A stretch of 64,000 nt of DNA from Melastoma dodecandrum (GCA_029817715.1 JARUPY010000385.1:992001-1056000); one strand, 5' to 3'; positions 36,623-46,141 are shown, counted from the stretch's first letter. The notes: generated by a model not told the origin, from the letters alone. Numbers and translations: made by a program.

Positions 36623-36883
36623 ATGATCAGACTGACAGCAATTGCGGCCCTCGCCTTGGGACTCGGCTGCCACGGAGCCCTTGCGCAATCTGCCGAGGCC
36701 CCCGCGAGCCAGCCCGCGGCCCCTGGCGCGGTCACGGTGCCCGGCAATGCCGGGACAGCCGTGCCCGCCTCCGAAGCTGTGCCGCCTCAGACCCTCAACG
36801 ATCCCAACCGGACGGGCGACGACAAGATCAACGGCCTTGAGGTTCCGCAGATGAAGAACCCGCGAGACGGCGGGCGCGAGTAG
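36623..36883 (+). CDS. Small exported Pro/Ala-rich protein
   Basis: An 86-aa protein from ATG 36623: signal peptide LTAIAALALGLGCHGALAQ, then a low-complexity Pro/Ala/Val stretch and a polar tail TLNDPNRTGDDKINGLE. The Cys in the signal region might be a lipobox, though the spacing LGLGC is not ideal. No domain. Followed immediately by repeat family 1, copy 2. Confidence 0.5.
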   Translation: MIRLTAIAALALGLGCHGALAQSAEAPASQPAAPGAVTVPGNAGTAVPASEAVPPQTLNDPNRTGDDKINGLEVPQMKNPRDGGRE

Positions 36884-36885
36884 GA

Positions 36886-36964
36886 GCTTCCCGCAGGCTT
36901 CTCTCTGCGCCGGCGCGCAGAGGGGAGGCTCCCGGTGATCGGGAGTTGTGCGAAGTGCGCGAAG
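36886..36964. repeat. Dispersed intergenic repeat (family 1, copy 2), terminator-like
   Basis: Contains two stacked hairpins: CTCTGCGC-CGGC-GCGCAGAG (36903-36922) and CTCCCG-GTGAT-CGGGAG (36929-36945). It shares the block GGCTCCCGGTGATCGGG with the copy at 62197-62281 and the core with 16267-16318. It follows a stop codon by two bases. Confidence 0.7.
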
Positions 36965-37052
36965 GAACCGGTCCCGGAAGCAAGCCTCCGGGACGCCGGT
37001 CATCACCATCGGTCGGGCGCACCGACCTGCACACCGCCCAGGATCCGTGTGA

Positions 37053-38069
37053 TCAACGGCCGGTCAGCGGCACGGCGTAGAGGCGGAACGGAAGCGACGG
37101 CCTCGTCCCCTTCTTGGTCGCGTCGAGGACGAGGCTGAGCTGACCCACGCTGACCCAGGCAGTCTCACCGACCTGCGCGACGCCCGTGGCGCCTCCTGCA
37201 AAACCATCGCGCAAGGTCTCGATCCGGGCGTCGTCGCCGCTGATCGTGACGCGATCGAGGCGACCTCCGCCCTCCGCCAAGAGGAACGAGCCGTCGCCGG
37301 TCAGGCGCATGCCATCGGCGTCGACGAGGGGTTGGGAGAGGCGCAGGCGGGTGACGGCGCCCGCGGTGCCGTCCTTCACCGCGATGCGGAACAACTCGCC
37401 CTTCGTGAAGGTGTTGACGTAGAGCTGGCCGTCCGCTCCGAAGGCGATCCCGTCGAGCCCTGCGCCCTTGCCTCCGTCGAAGACGGCATCTTCCAGCCAG
37501 ACTTCCAGAGTGGTCGCACCGGGGGCTAGACGCAGGATCCGTGGGCTGAGCGTACTGGTGACGTAGATGGCGCCGTCCGGACCGCGCGCGAGGTCGTTGC
37601 AGATGCTCGGCCCGCCCCCCGGCAGCGATGCGCTCAGCTTGCCCTCGCCGGTCTTCAGATCGAAGGCCTTGACAGCGCTGCCCTTGGCGTCGCCCGGGCC
37701 AGCGATGCCGAGAAAGCTGAGATCGTTCGAGCAGAGCCAGAGCGTGTTCGTGCTGGGATCGGGCAGAAGGCCGAAGGTGGAGCGCGTGCCGAATGCTCCG
37801 GGCTTGATCCAGACTTGACCCTGATCGGCACCGGGCGCCACGCGGACCACGCCGCCATCGACGAAGCTGCTCGCGTAGAGCGTCCCATCCGGGGTCGCCG
37901 CGACGTTCTCGGGGTAGGCGCTCTCCCCGGGGAGCGCGACGACGTCGGGAGCGGCCGAGGCCATGCCCGCCGCCCCGAGCAGCGCTCCGGCCAGGAGAAG
38001 GGTGCAGACCAAGGATCTCCTGCCGCGCCGGGCGCCGCGCCCTCCCCTCGTCGAAGCCAGGTTCCGCAT
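37053..38069 (-). CDS. Exported SMP-30/gluconolactonase-like beta-propeller protein
   Basis: A 338-aa protein with a signal peptide (VCTLLLAGALLGAAGMASA) and a six-bladed propeller of the SMP-30/gluconolactonase/LRE class (YPENVAATPDGTLYASSF, NDLARGPDGAIYVTS, GLDGIAFGADGQLYVNT, DADGMRLTGDGSFLLAEG). The repeated Asp-Gly turns include the metal-binding Asn/Asp positions. Members hydrolyse lactones or related esters. ATG 38069 follows GAGGGAACCAG. It is divergent from the FadJ-type gene, sharing the palindrome at 38200. Confidence 0.83.
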   Translation of the reverse strand: MRNLASTRGGRGARRGRRSLVCTLLLAGALLGAAGMASAAPDVVALPGESAYPENVAATPDGTLYASSFVDGGVVRVAPGADQGQVWIKPGAFGTRSTFGLLPDPSTNTLWLCSNDLSFLGIAGPGDAKGSAVKAFDLKTGEGKLSASLPGGGPSICNDLARGPDGAIYVTSTLSPRILRLAPGATTLEVWLEDAVFDGGKGAGLDGIAFGADGQLYVNTFTKGELFRIAVKDGTAGAVTRLRLSQPLVDADGMRLTGDGSFLLAEGGGRLDRVTISGDDARIETLRDGFAGGATGVAQVGETAWVSVGQLSLVLDATKKGTRPSLPFRLYAVPLTGR

Positions 38070-38199
38070 CTGGTTCCCTCCCAATCAACCGGCTCGCGAC
38101 CGCCTCTGCCCGAGCCGCACCGCCTCCTTTCGCGTTCGGACACCGCCTTGGAACGGAGAAGTCCGATTGCGACGGGCCGATGCCTCTTATAGGGTCGGA

Positions 38200-38225
38200 A
38201 TAATTCGAGCGCTCGCTCGAATTAT
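38200..38225. promoter_or_regulatory. Perfect operator-like palindrome ATAATTCGAGCG-CT-CGCTCGAATTAT
   Basis: Two exact 12-bp arms around a 2-base centre, between the divergent SMP-30 and FadJ-type genes. Size and symmetry are those of a TetR-family operator. The core GAGCGCTCGCT recurs upstream of the phasin-hydrolase gene at 43163. No TetR gene is in the window. Confidence 0.75.
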
Positions 38226-38431
38226 CGAGATGTGTGCGGCGTGGCAATGGTCGCGGCGATGCCGCGGGATCGGACGATCCTGCTCCATAGCCCGACCGAA
38301 CCAGCGCCGATCCGAGGACCGGGATGGCCGGCTGCGCCGGAGTCCGCGCCCGGTTTGGCTTGCAGGCGAGCGAAGCGATGACCGGGACGGTACCGATGAC
38401 CAACACGGACCCGGATGCGTCCGGAGCGGGC

Positions 38432-40570
38432 ATGAGCGTGGACAGGGCACGCTCCGACGGCATCGAACCGGCATCCGGACGCAGCCGCCGCGAGGCGGTC
38501 GAGGTGCGGCGGGTGGGGCACATCGGCGTGCTCAGCCTGTGCGCCCCGCCGGTCAATGCCCTCGGCGCCGGTCTGCGCGCCGCGATCAGGGCGCGGCTCG
38601 ACGAAGCGCAGGCAGATCCCGACATCCACGCCCTCGTCCTGACCGGGGCGGGCCGGCTGTTCAGCGCGGGCGCCGATATCGCCGAGTTCGCCCAGTCTGC
38701 CGACGGCCTGGATCTCGGCGCGCTGGTCGATCGCATCGAGGACGCGACGAAGCCCGTGATCGCCGCGATCCACGGTCAGGCGCTCGGCGGCGGTCTGGAA
38801 CTCGCGCTCGCCTGCCACGCGCGCCTCGCCGCGCCGGGGGCGAAGCTCGGCCTGCCGGAGATCAAGCTCGGGCTCATCCCCGGCGCAGGCGGCACGCAGC
38901 GCCTGCCGCGCCTCGTCGGGCCGCGCATCGCTCTGGAGATGATCGTCACCGGAAACCCCGTTGGCGCCGAGGCCGCCCGCGCATCGGGGCTGATCGATGC
39001 GGTGACCACCGAGGACGGGCTGCTGGCGGAGGCGATCGCCTTCGCAGAGGCGCTGGTCTCCATGGGGCAGCCGATCCGGCGTACCCGCGAACAGGACGCG
39101 CGCCTCACCCAGGACGAGCCCGGTCTGTTCGACGCCGTCCGCCAGGCGCACGCCAAGGCCTTCCGCGGCTTCGAAGCGCCCGAGGCCTGCATCGCCTGCG
39201 TGCGCGCAGCCATCGAGCGCCCGTTCCGCACAGGTCTGGCCCACGAGCTTGAGACGTTCAGGACGCTGCTGCGCGGCGCCCAGTCGAAGGCCCTGCGTCA
39301 CGTCTTCTTCGCCGAGCGCGAGGTGGCGCGGATTCCCGACCTGCCCGCGAGCACGCCGGTGCGCCCGGTCGAGCGGGTCGGCATCATCGGCGCCGGACTG
39401 ATGGGCGGCGGCATCGCGATGAACTTCCTCAATGCCGGGCTTCCGGTGACCCTCGTCGAGGTCGCTGCCGAAGCGCTCGAACGCGGCGTCGGACTGATCC
39501 GGGCGAACTACGAGGCGACGGCACGAAAAGGTCGTCTCCAGCCCCGAGACGTCGAGGCCCGGCTGGCCCTCCTCACGGCCAGCCTCGACTTCAAGGCGCT
39601 GGCGGATTGCGACCTCGTCATCGAGGCCGTCTTCGAGGACGCGGACCTCAAGCGCTCGGTCTTCCAGCGGCTCGACGGCGTTGCCAAGCCCGGGGCGATC
39701 CTCGCCACCAACACGTCCTTCCTCGACGTCGATGCCATCGCGGCCGCGACGTCGCGGCCGCAGGACGTCATCGGGCTGCATTTCTTCTCGCCCGCCAACG
39801 TGATGCGCCTGCTCGAGGTGGTGCGCGCGGAACGCACCGCCCCCAACGTCGTCATGACCGCGATGCGGCTCGCCCGGACCATCGGCAAGATCGCCGTTCA
39901 GGTCGGTGTCTGCTTCGGGTTCGTGGGGAACCGCCTCCTGGACCAGCGCCAGCGCGAGGCCGACCGATTGATCCTCGAAGGCGCGGCGCCCTGGGACGTC
40001 GACCGCGTCCTCCAGGGCTTCGGCCTGCCGATGGGCCCTTTCGCCATGATGGATCTCGTCGGCCTCGATCTCGGCTGGTCACGGGAGACCTCGAAGGGCG
40101 AGACCGTGCGCGAAATCCTGTGCGAGCGCGACCGGCGCGGGCAGAAGACCGGCGCGGGCTTCTACGACTACGACGATAAGCGGAAGGCCACGCCCTCCGC
40201 GGACGCCGCCGCGATCATCCGCGACGTGGCCGCGCGCCGCGGTATCCCGCAGCGGACCGTGTCCGACCAGGAGATTCTGGAGCGCTGCCTCTACCCCATG
40301 GTCAACGAGGGCGCGAAGATCCTGGAGGAGGGCAAGGCGCAGCGCGCCTCCGACATCGATATCGTCTGGATCAACGGCTACGGCTGGCCCTGCTATACGG
40401 GGGGCCCCATGCACTGGGGCGATTCGATCGGCCTCGGGACGATCGTCGCGTCCCTGCGAGCCCTGGAGCGGCGGCACGGCCCGGATTTTCGGCCAGCGGA
40501 CCTTCTGGTGTCCCTGGCGGACGAAGGGGCGAGCTTCGCCGCCTTCGATCGTCGACGCCGGTCGGCCTAA
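38432..40570 (+). CDS. Bifunctional enoyl-CoA hydratase / 3-hydroxyacyl-CoA dehydrogenase (FadJ/FadB-like)
   Basis: A 712-aa beta-oxidation enzyme. The crotonase half (about 20-210) has the oxyanion-hole segments [11 protein letters not shown] and [16 protein letters not shown], including the catalytic Glu of [21 protein letters not shown]. The NAD-dependent dehydrogenase half starts with [20 protein letters not shown] (about 315) and carries [18 protein letters not shown] with the catalytic His. Length and domain order match the short, peroxisomal-type fusion. ATG 38432 is preferred (GGAGCGGGC before it); 38396 and 38324 are open alternatives. No thiolase gene adjoins. Probably repressed via the palindrome at 38200. 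Confidence 0.94.
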   Translation: MSVDRARSDGIEPASGRSRREAVEVRRVGHIGVLSLCAPPVNALGAGLRAAIRARLDEAQADPDIHALVLTGAGRLFSAGADIAEFAQSADGLDLGALVDRIEDATKPVIAAIHGQALGGGLELALACHARLAAPGAKLGLPEIKLGLIPGAGGTQRLPRLVGPRIALEMIVTGNPVGAEAARASGLIDAVTTEDGLLAEAIAFAEALVSMGQPIRRTREQDARLTQDEPGLFDAVRQAHAKAFRGFEAPEACIACVRAAIERPFRTGLAHELETFRTLLRGAQSKALRHVFFAEREVARIPDLPASTPVRPVERVGIIGAGLMGGGIAMNFLNAGLPVTLVEVAAEALERGVGLIRANYEATARKGRLQPRDVEARLALLTASLDFKALADCDLVIEAVFEDADLKRSVFQRLDGVAKPGAILATNTSFLDVDAIAAATSRPQDVIGLHFFSPANVMRLLEVVRAERTAPNVVMTAMRLARTIGKIAVQVGVCFGFVGNRLLDQRQREADRLILEGAAPWDVDRVLQGFGLPMGPFAMMDLVGLDLGWSRETSKGETVREILCERDRRGQKTGAGFYDYDDKRKATPSADAAAIIRDVAARRGIPQRTVSDQEILERCLYPMVNEGAKILEEGKAQRASDIDIVWINGYGWPCYTGGPMHWGDSIGLGTIVASLRALERRHGPDFRPADLLVSLADEGASFAAFDRRRRSA

Positions 40571-40662
40571 GCAGGTTTCGCAAAGGTGGCCACCGGCATT
40601 GCGACGAGAAACTTCGGTTCATCGAGGACCTGATCGGACGAAGCGTTGGCCTGCCAACGCAA
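40570..40662. repeat. Dispersed repeat (family 3, copy A)
   Basis: Starts at the stop codon of the FadJ-type gene. It shares AGCAGGTTTCGCAAAGGTG-like sequence and the block CGGACGAAGCGTTGGCCTGC with the copy at 62945-63042; the block includes the hairpin GCGTTGG-CCTG-CCAACGC. Confidence 0.7.
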
Positions 40663-40666
40663 GTCT

Positions 40667-40713
40667 GCTGAGAGCCGTGCCTGATCGGATTGCCATCGGC
40701 AACGGCTCTCAGC
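40667..40713. terminator. Terminator hairpin between convergent FadJ-type and hydrolase genes
   Basis: A perfect 12-bp stem, GCTGAGAGCCGT / ACGGCTCTCAGC, with a 23-base loop, about 100 bases past the FadJ stop and 80 bases before the hydrolase stop. It can serve both directions. Confidence 0.65.
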
Positions 40714-40795
40714 CCTTAGGCATGACGCGCGCGCGCGCCGGACCGGTATCCACCTCGGCAGCGTGCGCCAGCGCGCGCCCGCGCGGGGCGATCCG

Positions 40796-41695
40796 TCAGA
40801 GTCCCCTGAGATCGAGCCAGCGGATCAGGGTCTGCGCGCCCGCCCGGGCCTGCGGGCCGAGCATCGGGCAGTGCCCCGCGCCCGCGATGCTCTCGAAATC
40901 GGCCCCGTGGTAGAGGGCTGTGCGCCGGGCCGTGGTCGTGTCGACGAGGCGGTCGTCGGATCCGTTCAGCACCAGCGTCGGCAAGCCGATCGTCGAGGCG
41001 GGAATGACGGGCAGCGGCAGGTAGGCCTGCAGCAGGCTCGTGAAGGAGCCCATCCCGAGTTCGAGGAAGGAGTCCAGCCCCATCCGCGCGGCGTAGGCGG
41101 TCACGGCGGCGGCATCGATGCCGGCACCGAACATCGCGTCGTCGGAGCGCGCGCCGGGTGATCGCTCGAACCCGAGGACGGCCGCGAAGGCCTCGACCCA
41201 GATCGACAGCCCCAGCGCCGGCCCGATCAGCGACAGACCCTCCGGGGGGAGCGATCCGATCAGGACGAGGCCGCGAAGGCCGATTTGACCGAGCAGGGCC
41301 GGGACGAGCAGATGCTGGGCGAGAAGGCCGCCCATCGAATGGGCCACCAGGACGGGCGGCGCCGGCATGGCGCGGACGGCCAGGATCAGATCGTCGGCGA
41401 ACTCGGCGAGTCCCGTCCAGGCGCGCGCGCTGCGGCCGCCGCTGTCGCCGTGGCCGCGCAGGCTGACGGCGGCGGCGTACCGGCCGGCCTCGCCGAAGGT
41501 GCCGAGCCAGCTCTCCTCCCAGCACCAAGCGCCGGTGAACGCGCCGTGCACGAACAGGACCGGCGCGCGTCCCGACGGACGCGCCGGGCGCCGGGTCAGG
41601 AACTCGAGGGACGGGCCCTCCCCGCGGTCGAGCCGCGTCGAAACGGTCGCGTCACACCCGGCCCCGTGCGGCGCAGCGACATTCGGAACGGTCAT
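40796..41695 (-). CDS. Alpha/beta hydrolase
   Basis: A 299-aa alpha/beta hydrolase. The nucleophile is S120 in VAHSMGGLLAQ; the acid is the Asp in LNGSDDRLVDT, and the His is in AGAGHCPMLG. The oxyanion loop is FVHGAFTGAWCWEE. A Cys-rich lid is absent. ATG 41695 follows the phasin-hydrolase gene by 8 bases, so the two are co-transcribed. Polyester (PHA) depolymerase or thioesterase activity is suggested by this link but not shown. Confidence 0.86.
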   Translation of the reverse strand: MTVPNVAAPHGAGCDATVSTRLDRGEGPSLEFLTRRPARPSGRAPVLFVHGAFTGAWCWEESWLGTFGEAGRYAAAVSLRGHGDSGGRSARAWTGLAEFADDLILAVRAMPAPPVLVAHSMGGLLAQHLLVPALLGQIGLRGLVLIGSLPPEGLSLIGPALGLSIWVEAFAAVLGFERSPGARSDDAMFGAGIDAAAVTAYAARMGLDSFLELGMGSFTSLLQAYLPLPVIPASTIGLPTLVLNGSDDRLVDTTTARRTALYHGADFESIAGAGHCPMLGPQARAGAQTLIRWLDLRGL

Positions 41696-41703
41696 CGAGG
41701 CGT

Positions 41704-43059
41704 TTACCGGGGACCCAGGAGCCAGTCGGCCACGATCCGAATCTGGCCCGCGTCGAGAAGCGCCGGCGCATGTCCGCATTCGGGGAGGGTGACGAGCGTC
41801 GCGCGCGGACCGCGCCGCGTCATCTCGTCGGCGGTCTCCGCGCGGAGCAGGTCCGAGTCGGCGCCGCGCAGCAGCAGGACCGGGCAGGAGACGGCGTCCC
41901 AGACCTCCCACATGCTGGTGTCGTAGACGCGGCCCGGGCGGAACGCGTCGCCGATGGCACGGTCGTAGTGCGGCAGGAATCCACCGGTCCCGTCCGCCAC
42001 CACGCTGTGCTCCGTGAGGTGCCGCCACTGTGCGTCGGTCAGCGGCCCGAAGGGTGCGTGGATCCGCCGGAGCCGCGCCTCGGCCTCCTCCAGGCTGGCG
42101 TAGCGTGCGGGGGCTTCGAGGAGGTTGTTGCCGATGGCGCGGACCGGCCCGTGGGGCAGGAACGCGCCGATGTCGTTGATCACGAGGCGTCGGACCGGCG
42201 TCGCCTCGGAGGCTGCGAGCGCCATGCCGATCAGGCCGCCCATCGAGGTGCCGACCCAGTCGACCTGCTCGACGCCGAGATGGGCGATCAGCAGCGCCAT
42301 ATCGCTCACGTATTGCGGCAGGCTGTAGCCATCCGGATCCTTGAGCCTGCCGCTGCGTCCGCGCCCGACGACGTCGGGACAGACGACGCGGCGGCCGCGC
42401 GCCGCGAGCGCCTGGGCCAGGGCATCGAAGTCGCGACCCTGCCGGGTGAGGCCGTGGACGCAGAGGACGACATCCGGCCTGTCGGGGTCGCCCCAATCCA
42501 CATAGGCGATGTCGTGGAAGCGGCTCTGGGCGTGGCCGCGGGTGCGACCGCGCCGGAACGGGATACCGGCTCCGGCCGCGACGTCCGGTCGGGCGTCCCG
42601 TTCCCGGCGATCGACGGCCGCTCCGGGTTCGGGCTGCGGGGCCGCGGGCGCGGTGCCGGTCGCGCGCCCGAACGTGACGTCCGATGCGACGCGCTGGAGA
42701 TCCACCATCTGTTGTGCCGTGCGTCGGGACTGATCCCGGATGTAGGTAGCCTGGAGCGCGAGGAAGTCGCGCGGGCCGGCCGCGGCGACGAGGCGCTCGG
42801 CGCAGTCGAATCCGGCGCGGAGGTTCGTCTCCGACCCCGCGACGAGCTGATGCGCGATGCGGCGCAGGCCGGCCCAGTCCCGGGGCACGAACGCGCCTGC
42901 GCCTTCGGGGCGGACCATGCTCGAGGCGGAGTCGAGGGCCTGCACAGCCCCTTCCGCCACGGTCGCCATGCGCTGGCAGGCCGCACGCGTCGTCGCGAGT
43001 TGCTGGGCGGCCATTCCGGTCCCGAACCGCCAGAGCGTGTCCACGAGCGCGCCTGCCAT
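41704..43059 (-). CDS. Phasin-like domain fused to alpha/beta hydrolase
   Basis: A 451-aa protein of two parts. Residues 1-130 are helical and phasin-like (MAGALVDTLWRFGTGMAAQQ, FDCAERLVAAAGPRDFLALQ, YIRDQSRRTAQQMVDLQRVA), as in proteins that coat polyhydroxyalkanoate granules. After a Pro/Arg-rich linker to about 180, residues 185-451 form an alpha/beta hydrolase with S272 in WVGTSMGGLIG, an Asp in LRGADSDLLRAE and H430 in PECGHAPAL. The architecture suggests a granule-bound depolymerase or hydrolase (inference). First gene of a two-gene operon with the 299-aa hydrolase. Confidence 0.8.
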   Translation of the reverse strand: MAGALVDTLWRFGTGMAAQQLATTRAACQRMATVAEGAVQALDSASSMVRPEGAGAFVPRDWAGLRRIAHQLVAGSETNLRAGFDCAERLVAAAGPRDFLALQATYIRDQSRRTAQQMVDLQRVASDVTFGRATGTAPAAPQPEPGAAVDRRERDARPDVAAGAGIPFRRGRTRGHAQSRFHDIAYVDWGDPDRPDVVLCVHGLTRQGRDFDALAQALAARGRRVVCPDVVGRGRSGRLKDPDGYSLPQYVSDMALLIAHLGVEQVDWVGTSMGGLIGMALAASEATPVRRLVINDIGAFLPHGPVRAIGNNLLEAPARYASLEEAEARLRRIHAPFGPLTDAQWRHLTEHSVVADGTGGFLPHYDRAIGDAFRPGRVYDTSMWEVWDAVSCPVLLLRGADSDLLRAETADEMTRRGPRATLVTLPECGHAPALLDAGQIRIVADWLLGPR

Positions 43060-43555
43060 GCTCCGCCATCCCCCTCGTGGAAGTCCCGTGCGCGGAGGGC
43101 TGCGGCGGCGGTGCGCGGCGCGGCTCCCCGTTCGACCTTCGGACGTCGCGCATTAAAAAAAGAGCGAGCGCTCGCTTTTCGATTAACATCGGTGTATGGC
43201 CTTAGCAATCGGAGTGTCTCACTCAATGCCGGCAACCGGTGACATCCTGCTCGGAGAAGGCGCGCGCGGCGCGCGGACTGCGCGTCCGTCCGTTCGCGGT
43301 ACGGGTCCGCGCGGCGCGACGGGGCGATTGCCGTCAGGCGCGGTCCGGCGGCGCGGCATTCGACGGCATGATCCGATCGGATCGCACCGTCCCATTCAGG
43401 CCTCGGGCTCCCGGATCGCGGCAGCCGGCCCGGCCGGTGTGCGGGACTTTCTCCTAAAGCGCTCTGCGCCGAAATGGGCGCCGGTTCGGCGTGAGAGAAC
43501 GCTTCACAACAAAAGCTCGGAGCCGCGCTCGATGGCCACGCGCCGGGGCTCGGCC
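43060..43555. other. Intergenic region with operator-like palindrome
   Basis: About 500 bases. The only clear element is the palindrome AGCGAGCGCTCGCT at 43163-43176, flanked by A and T runs (AAAAAAG on the left, TTTTC on the right), 104 bases upstream of the phasin-hydrolase start. No gene supported in the remaining 380 bases. Confidence 0.5.
43163..43176. promoter_or_regulatory. Operator-like palindrome AGCGAGCGCTCGCT
   Basis: A perfect 14-bp palindrome upstream of the phasin-hydrolase operon. The core GAGCGCTCGCT is shared with the site at 38200-38225. The AT-rich flanks are typical of a promoter-overlapping TetR-type site. Confidence 0.7.
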
Positions 43556-44266
43556 CTAGCGGATGCGCCGCTGGAGCGATCGCTTCCTGTCCGCCTCCTG
43601 CGACTCGGTCTGGAGCTTCTCGAGCTTGCGGATGAACTTCACGGCAGCGCGGCGGATATGCTCGCGGCCGAGGCGCTCCGCAGTGTCGGGCTCTCCGGAC
43701 AGGATCGCCGCGAGAATGGCCTCGTGCTCGTCCCAGACCTGGATGTCGATCCCGCGATCGACCCGCAGCACCTCGCCCATGATTCGGCGCATGTGATGCC
43801 AGTAGGGGCGGGCCGCCTCCTCGATCGCGCGGTTGCGCGAGAGCGCGTTGACGAACTGGTGGAATTCGATGTCGGCATCGATCTGCCGGGCGACGTCGCC
43901 GGCCGCCACGGCCTCGCGGCCACGGACGACGATGCCGCGTCCGGCCCGCGCGTCCTCCGAGGCGCGCTCGGCCGCGAGGCGGCAGGCCAGCCCATCGAGC
44001 ACCTCGCGGATCTCGTAGGCGCTGCGCATGAACTCGACGTCGAGTTCGGCGACAACCACGCCACGTTTCGGCGCGTCTGTCACGAAGCCACGGTCGCGCA
44101 ACAGCGCCAGGGCTTGTTGAACCGGCTGGCGCGAGACATCGTAGGCCGTCGCCAACTCATCTTGGATGAGGCGCGTATTGGCCGGGAGTGTGCCGTCGCA
44201 GATCTCGGAGAGAATCCGATCATAGATCTGCGCGACGAGCGTTGGCACAAATGTCACGCTTGGCAT
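43556..44266 (-). CDS. GntR-family (FCD) regulator
   Basis: A 236-aa regulator. The N-terminal winged helix (about 8-70: LVAQIYDRILSEICDGTLPA, ATAYDVSRQPVQQALALLRDRG) precedes an FCD ligand-binding domain (about 85-215) with metal-binding candidates in DIEFHQFV and DEHEAILAAI, and a final His in REHIRRAAVKF. FCD regulators usually sense carboxylates and control their catabolism. ATG 44266 is used; ATG 44290 is open but lacks a good RBS. Divergent from the 18-kb catabolic run, of which it is the likely regulator. Confidence 0.9.
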   Translation of the reverse strand: MPSVTFVPTLVAQIYDRILSEICDGTLPANTRLIQDELATAYDVSRQPVQQALALLRDRGFVTDAPKRGVVVAELDVEFMRSAYEIREVLDGLACRLAAERASEDARAGRGIVVRGREAVAAGDVARQIDADIEFHQFVNALSRNRAIEEAARPYWHHMRRIMGEVLRVDRGIDIQVWDEHEAILAAILSGEPDTAERLGREHIRRAAVKFIRKLEKLQTESQEADRKRSLQRRIR

Positions 44267-44701
44267 CGAAACCGAACCGACTTCCCACACTCAACCAGTC
44301 ATGGACGCATTGAGCCGCTTGTGCTCGACTTCGAACCCGGTATACGATCTTTGAATTCGAACTTCGCGGACCCGTTAGAGCGTTGAGGCTGTCACTTCAT
44401 CCGAAAACGCCGGGCAATAGGCAAGCCCCGGCAGCGTACCGATCGCAGCCCTGCACATCCCTTCCACGCCGCCGGTTCGGCGGACAGGCCCGCATTCTTG
44501 AAGGCACCCAAAAGGGGTCGGACCGGATCCATCTGCGACCGGGCTGGCCCGGTCCGGACCATTCCGGGGCGGCCTGGCGTCCCTGAGCGGTGAACCGCCC
44601 GGCCTGCATCCGCCTGATCGCAGCGTGTGCCGGGTCGATCGAGACGACCTCACGACGCAAAGTCGGAGGACAAGAAACAGAACCAAAATGAGGAGGAAAT
44701 C
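44267..44701. promoter_or_regulatory. Divergent control region of the alcohol/polyester cluster
   Basis: 435 bases between the GntR gene and aldA. A GTATAC core (44340-44345, in CGGTATACGA) flanked by TTCGAA on both sides (44330-44335 and 44355-44360) resembles the TNGTATACNA operators of FCD-type GntR proteins. The downstream gene has an outstanding ribosome binding site, AATGAGGAGGAAATC, before a TTG start. No other gene is supported. Confidence 0.55.
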
Positions 44702-46141
44702 TTGAACGCTCCCCTGTCGAACTACATCAATGGAAAGCTGATCGCGGACCGGTCGTTCGACCTTCTACCCGTCTTCAATCCTTCCACCGGCGGCGTCATC
44801 TCGGAGATGCCGATCTCGACGAGCGCCACCGTCGACGAGGCGGTTGCCGCGGCCAAGAAGGCGCAGGGAGCTTGGGCCCAGCGCCCGGCGATCCAGCGTG
44901 CCAACGTCCTACGGGCGATCTCGGCACGCATTCGCGAGCGCGGCGAGCCGATCGCCCGCATGATCTCCGAAGAGCAGGGCAAGCTCCTCAGCCTCGCCAA
45001 GGTCGAGGTCGCGTTCGCGGCCGACTATCTCGATTACATGTCCGAGTGGGCGCGCCGGATCGAGGGCGAGATCATACCCAGCGATCGCCCGAACGAGAAC
45101 ATCTTCCTGTTCCGGAAACCCGCCGGCGTCGTCGGGGCGATCCTGCCGTGGAACTTCCCGTTCTTCCTGATTGCCCGCAAGCTCGGGCCTGCTCTCGTGA
45201 CCGGCAACACGATCGTCATCAAGCCGAGCGAGGAGACGCCCATCAACGCGGGGGCCTTCATCAAGCTGCTCGATGGCCTCGACATCCCCGAGGGCGTGAT
45301 CAACTTCGTGTTCGGAACCGGCGCCGGAGTCGGTCAGGCGATCTCGTCGCATCCCCACATCGATCTCATCAGCTTCACCGGCAGCGCGGCGACCGGGTCC
45401 AGGATCATGGCTGCCGCGGCCCGCAACATCACGAAGGTCAATCTCGAGCTTGGCGGCAAGGCGCCCGCCATCGTGCTGCGCGATGCCAACCTCGAGAAGG
45501 CTGCCGCCGCCGTTGCCGCGTCCCGATGCCTGAACAGCGGTCAGGTCTGCAACGCGGCCGAGCGCGTCTACGTCGAGCGGCCGATCGCCGATCAGTTCAT
45601 CGAGCGCGTGACGGCCGCGATGAAGTCCGTGCGCGTCGGCGACCCGCTGGCCGACGAGACGGTCGGCATGGGTCCGATGATCAATCGCGCCGGCGTCCAG
45701 AAGGTCGCCGACCTGGTGAACGCGGCCGTGGCCCAGGGTGCGAAGGTCGCCACCGGCGGCCAGGGCTCGGCCGAAGAGGGCAAGGGAACCTACTTCGAGC
45801 CGACCGTCCTGACCGGCTGCCAGCAGGATATGGACGTCATGCGCCAGGAGCTGTTCGGGCCGGTGCTGCCGATCCAGGTCGTGGACAGTCTCGACGAAGC
45901 CATCACTCTGGCGAACGACACCGAATACGGTCTGACATCCTCCATTTACACGGAGAGTCTGCCGAGCGCGATGAAGGCTGCGCGCGAACTGAGCTTCGGT
46001 GAGACCTATATCAACCGAGAGAATTTCGAGGCGATGCAGGGCTTCCACGCCGGCAATCGGAAATCAGGGATCGGCGGAGCCGACGGCAAGCACGGCGTGC
46101 TGGAATACACCAGCACCCATGTGGTTTATATTCAAAACTGA
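44702..46141 (+). CDS. AldA-type aldehyde dehydrogenase (lactaldehyde/glycolaldehyde class)
   Basis: A 479-aa NAD-dependent dehydrogenase, the same length as E. coli AldA, which oxidises lactaldehyde and glycolaldehyde. Start TTG 44702 is dictated by the strong GAGGAGGAAATC ahead of it. Motifs: ILPWNFPFFLIARK (NAD pocket), FTGSAATGSRI, the general-base Glu in LELGGKAPAIVL, the catalytic Cys in NSGQVCNAAERV, and the AldA-specific C-terminus KSGIGGADGKHGVLEYTSTH. Expected to oxidise the aldehyde made by the PQQ dehydrogenase encoded further on. First gene of the run, controlled by the divergent GntR (inference). Confidence 0.95.
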   Translation: MNAPLSNYINGKLIADRSFDLLPVFNPSTGGVISEMPISTSATVDEAVAAAKKAQGAWAQRPAIQRANVLRAISARIRERGEPIARMISEEQGKLLSLAKVEVAFAADYLDYMSEWARRIEGEIIPSDRPNENIFLFRKPAGVVGAILPWNFPFFLIARKLGPALVTGNTIVIKPSEETPINAGAFIKLLDGLDIPEGVINFVFGTGAGVGQAISSHPHIDLISFTGSAATGSRIMAAAARNITKVNLELGGKAPAIVLRDANLEKAAAAVAASRCLNSGQVCNAAERVYVERPIADQFIERVTAAMKSVRVGDPLADETVGMGPMINRAGVQKVADLVNAAVAQGAKVATGGQGSAEEGKGTYFEPTVLTGCQQDMDVMRQELFGPVLPIQVVDSLDEAITLANDTEYGLTSSIYTESLPSAMKAARELSFGETYINRENFEAMQGFHAGNRKSGIGGADGKHGVLEYTSTHVVYIQN

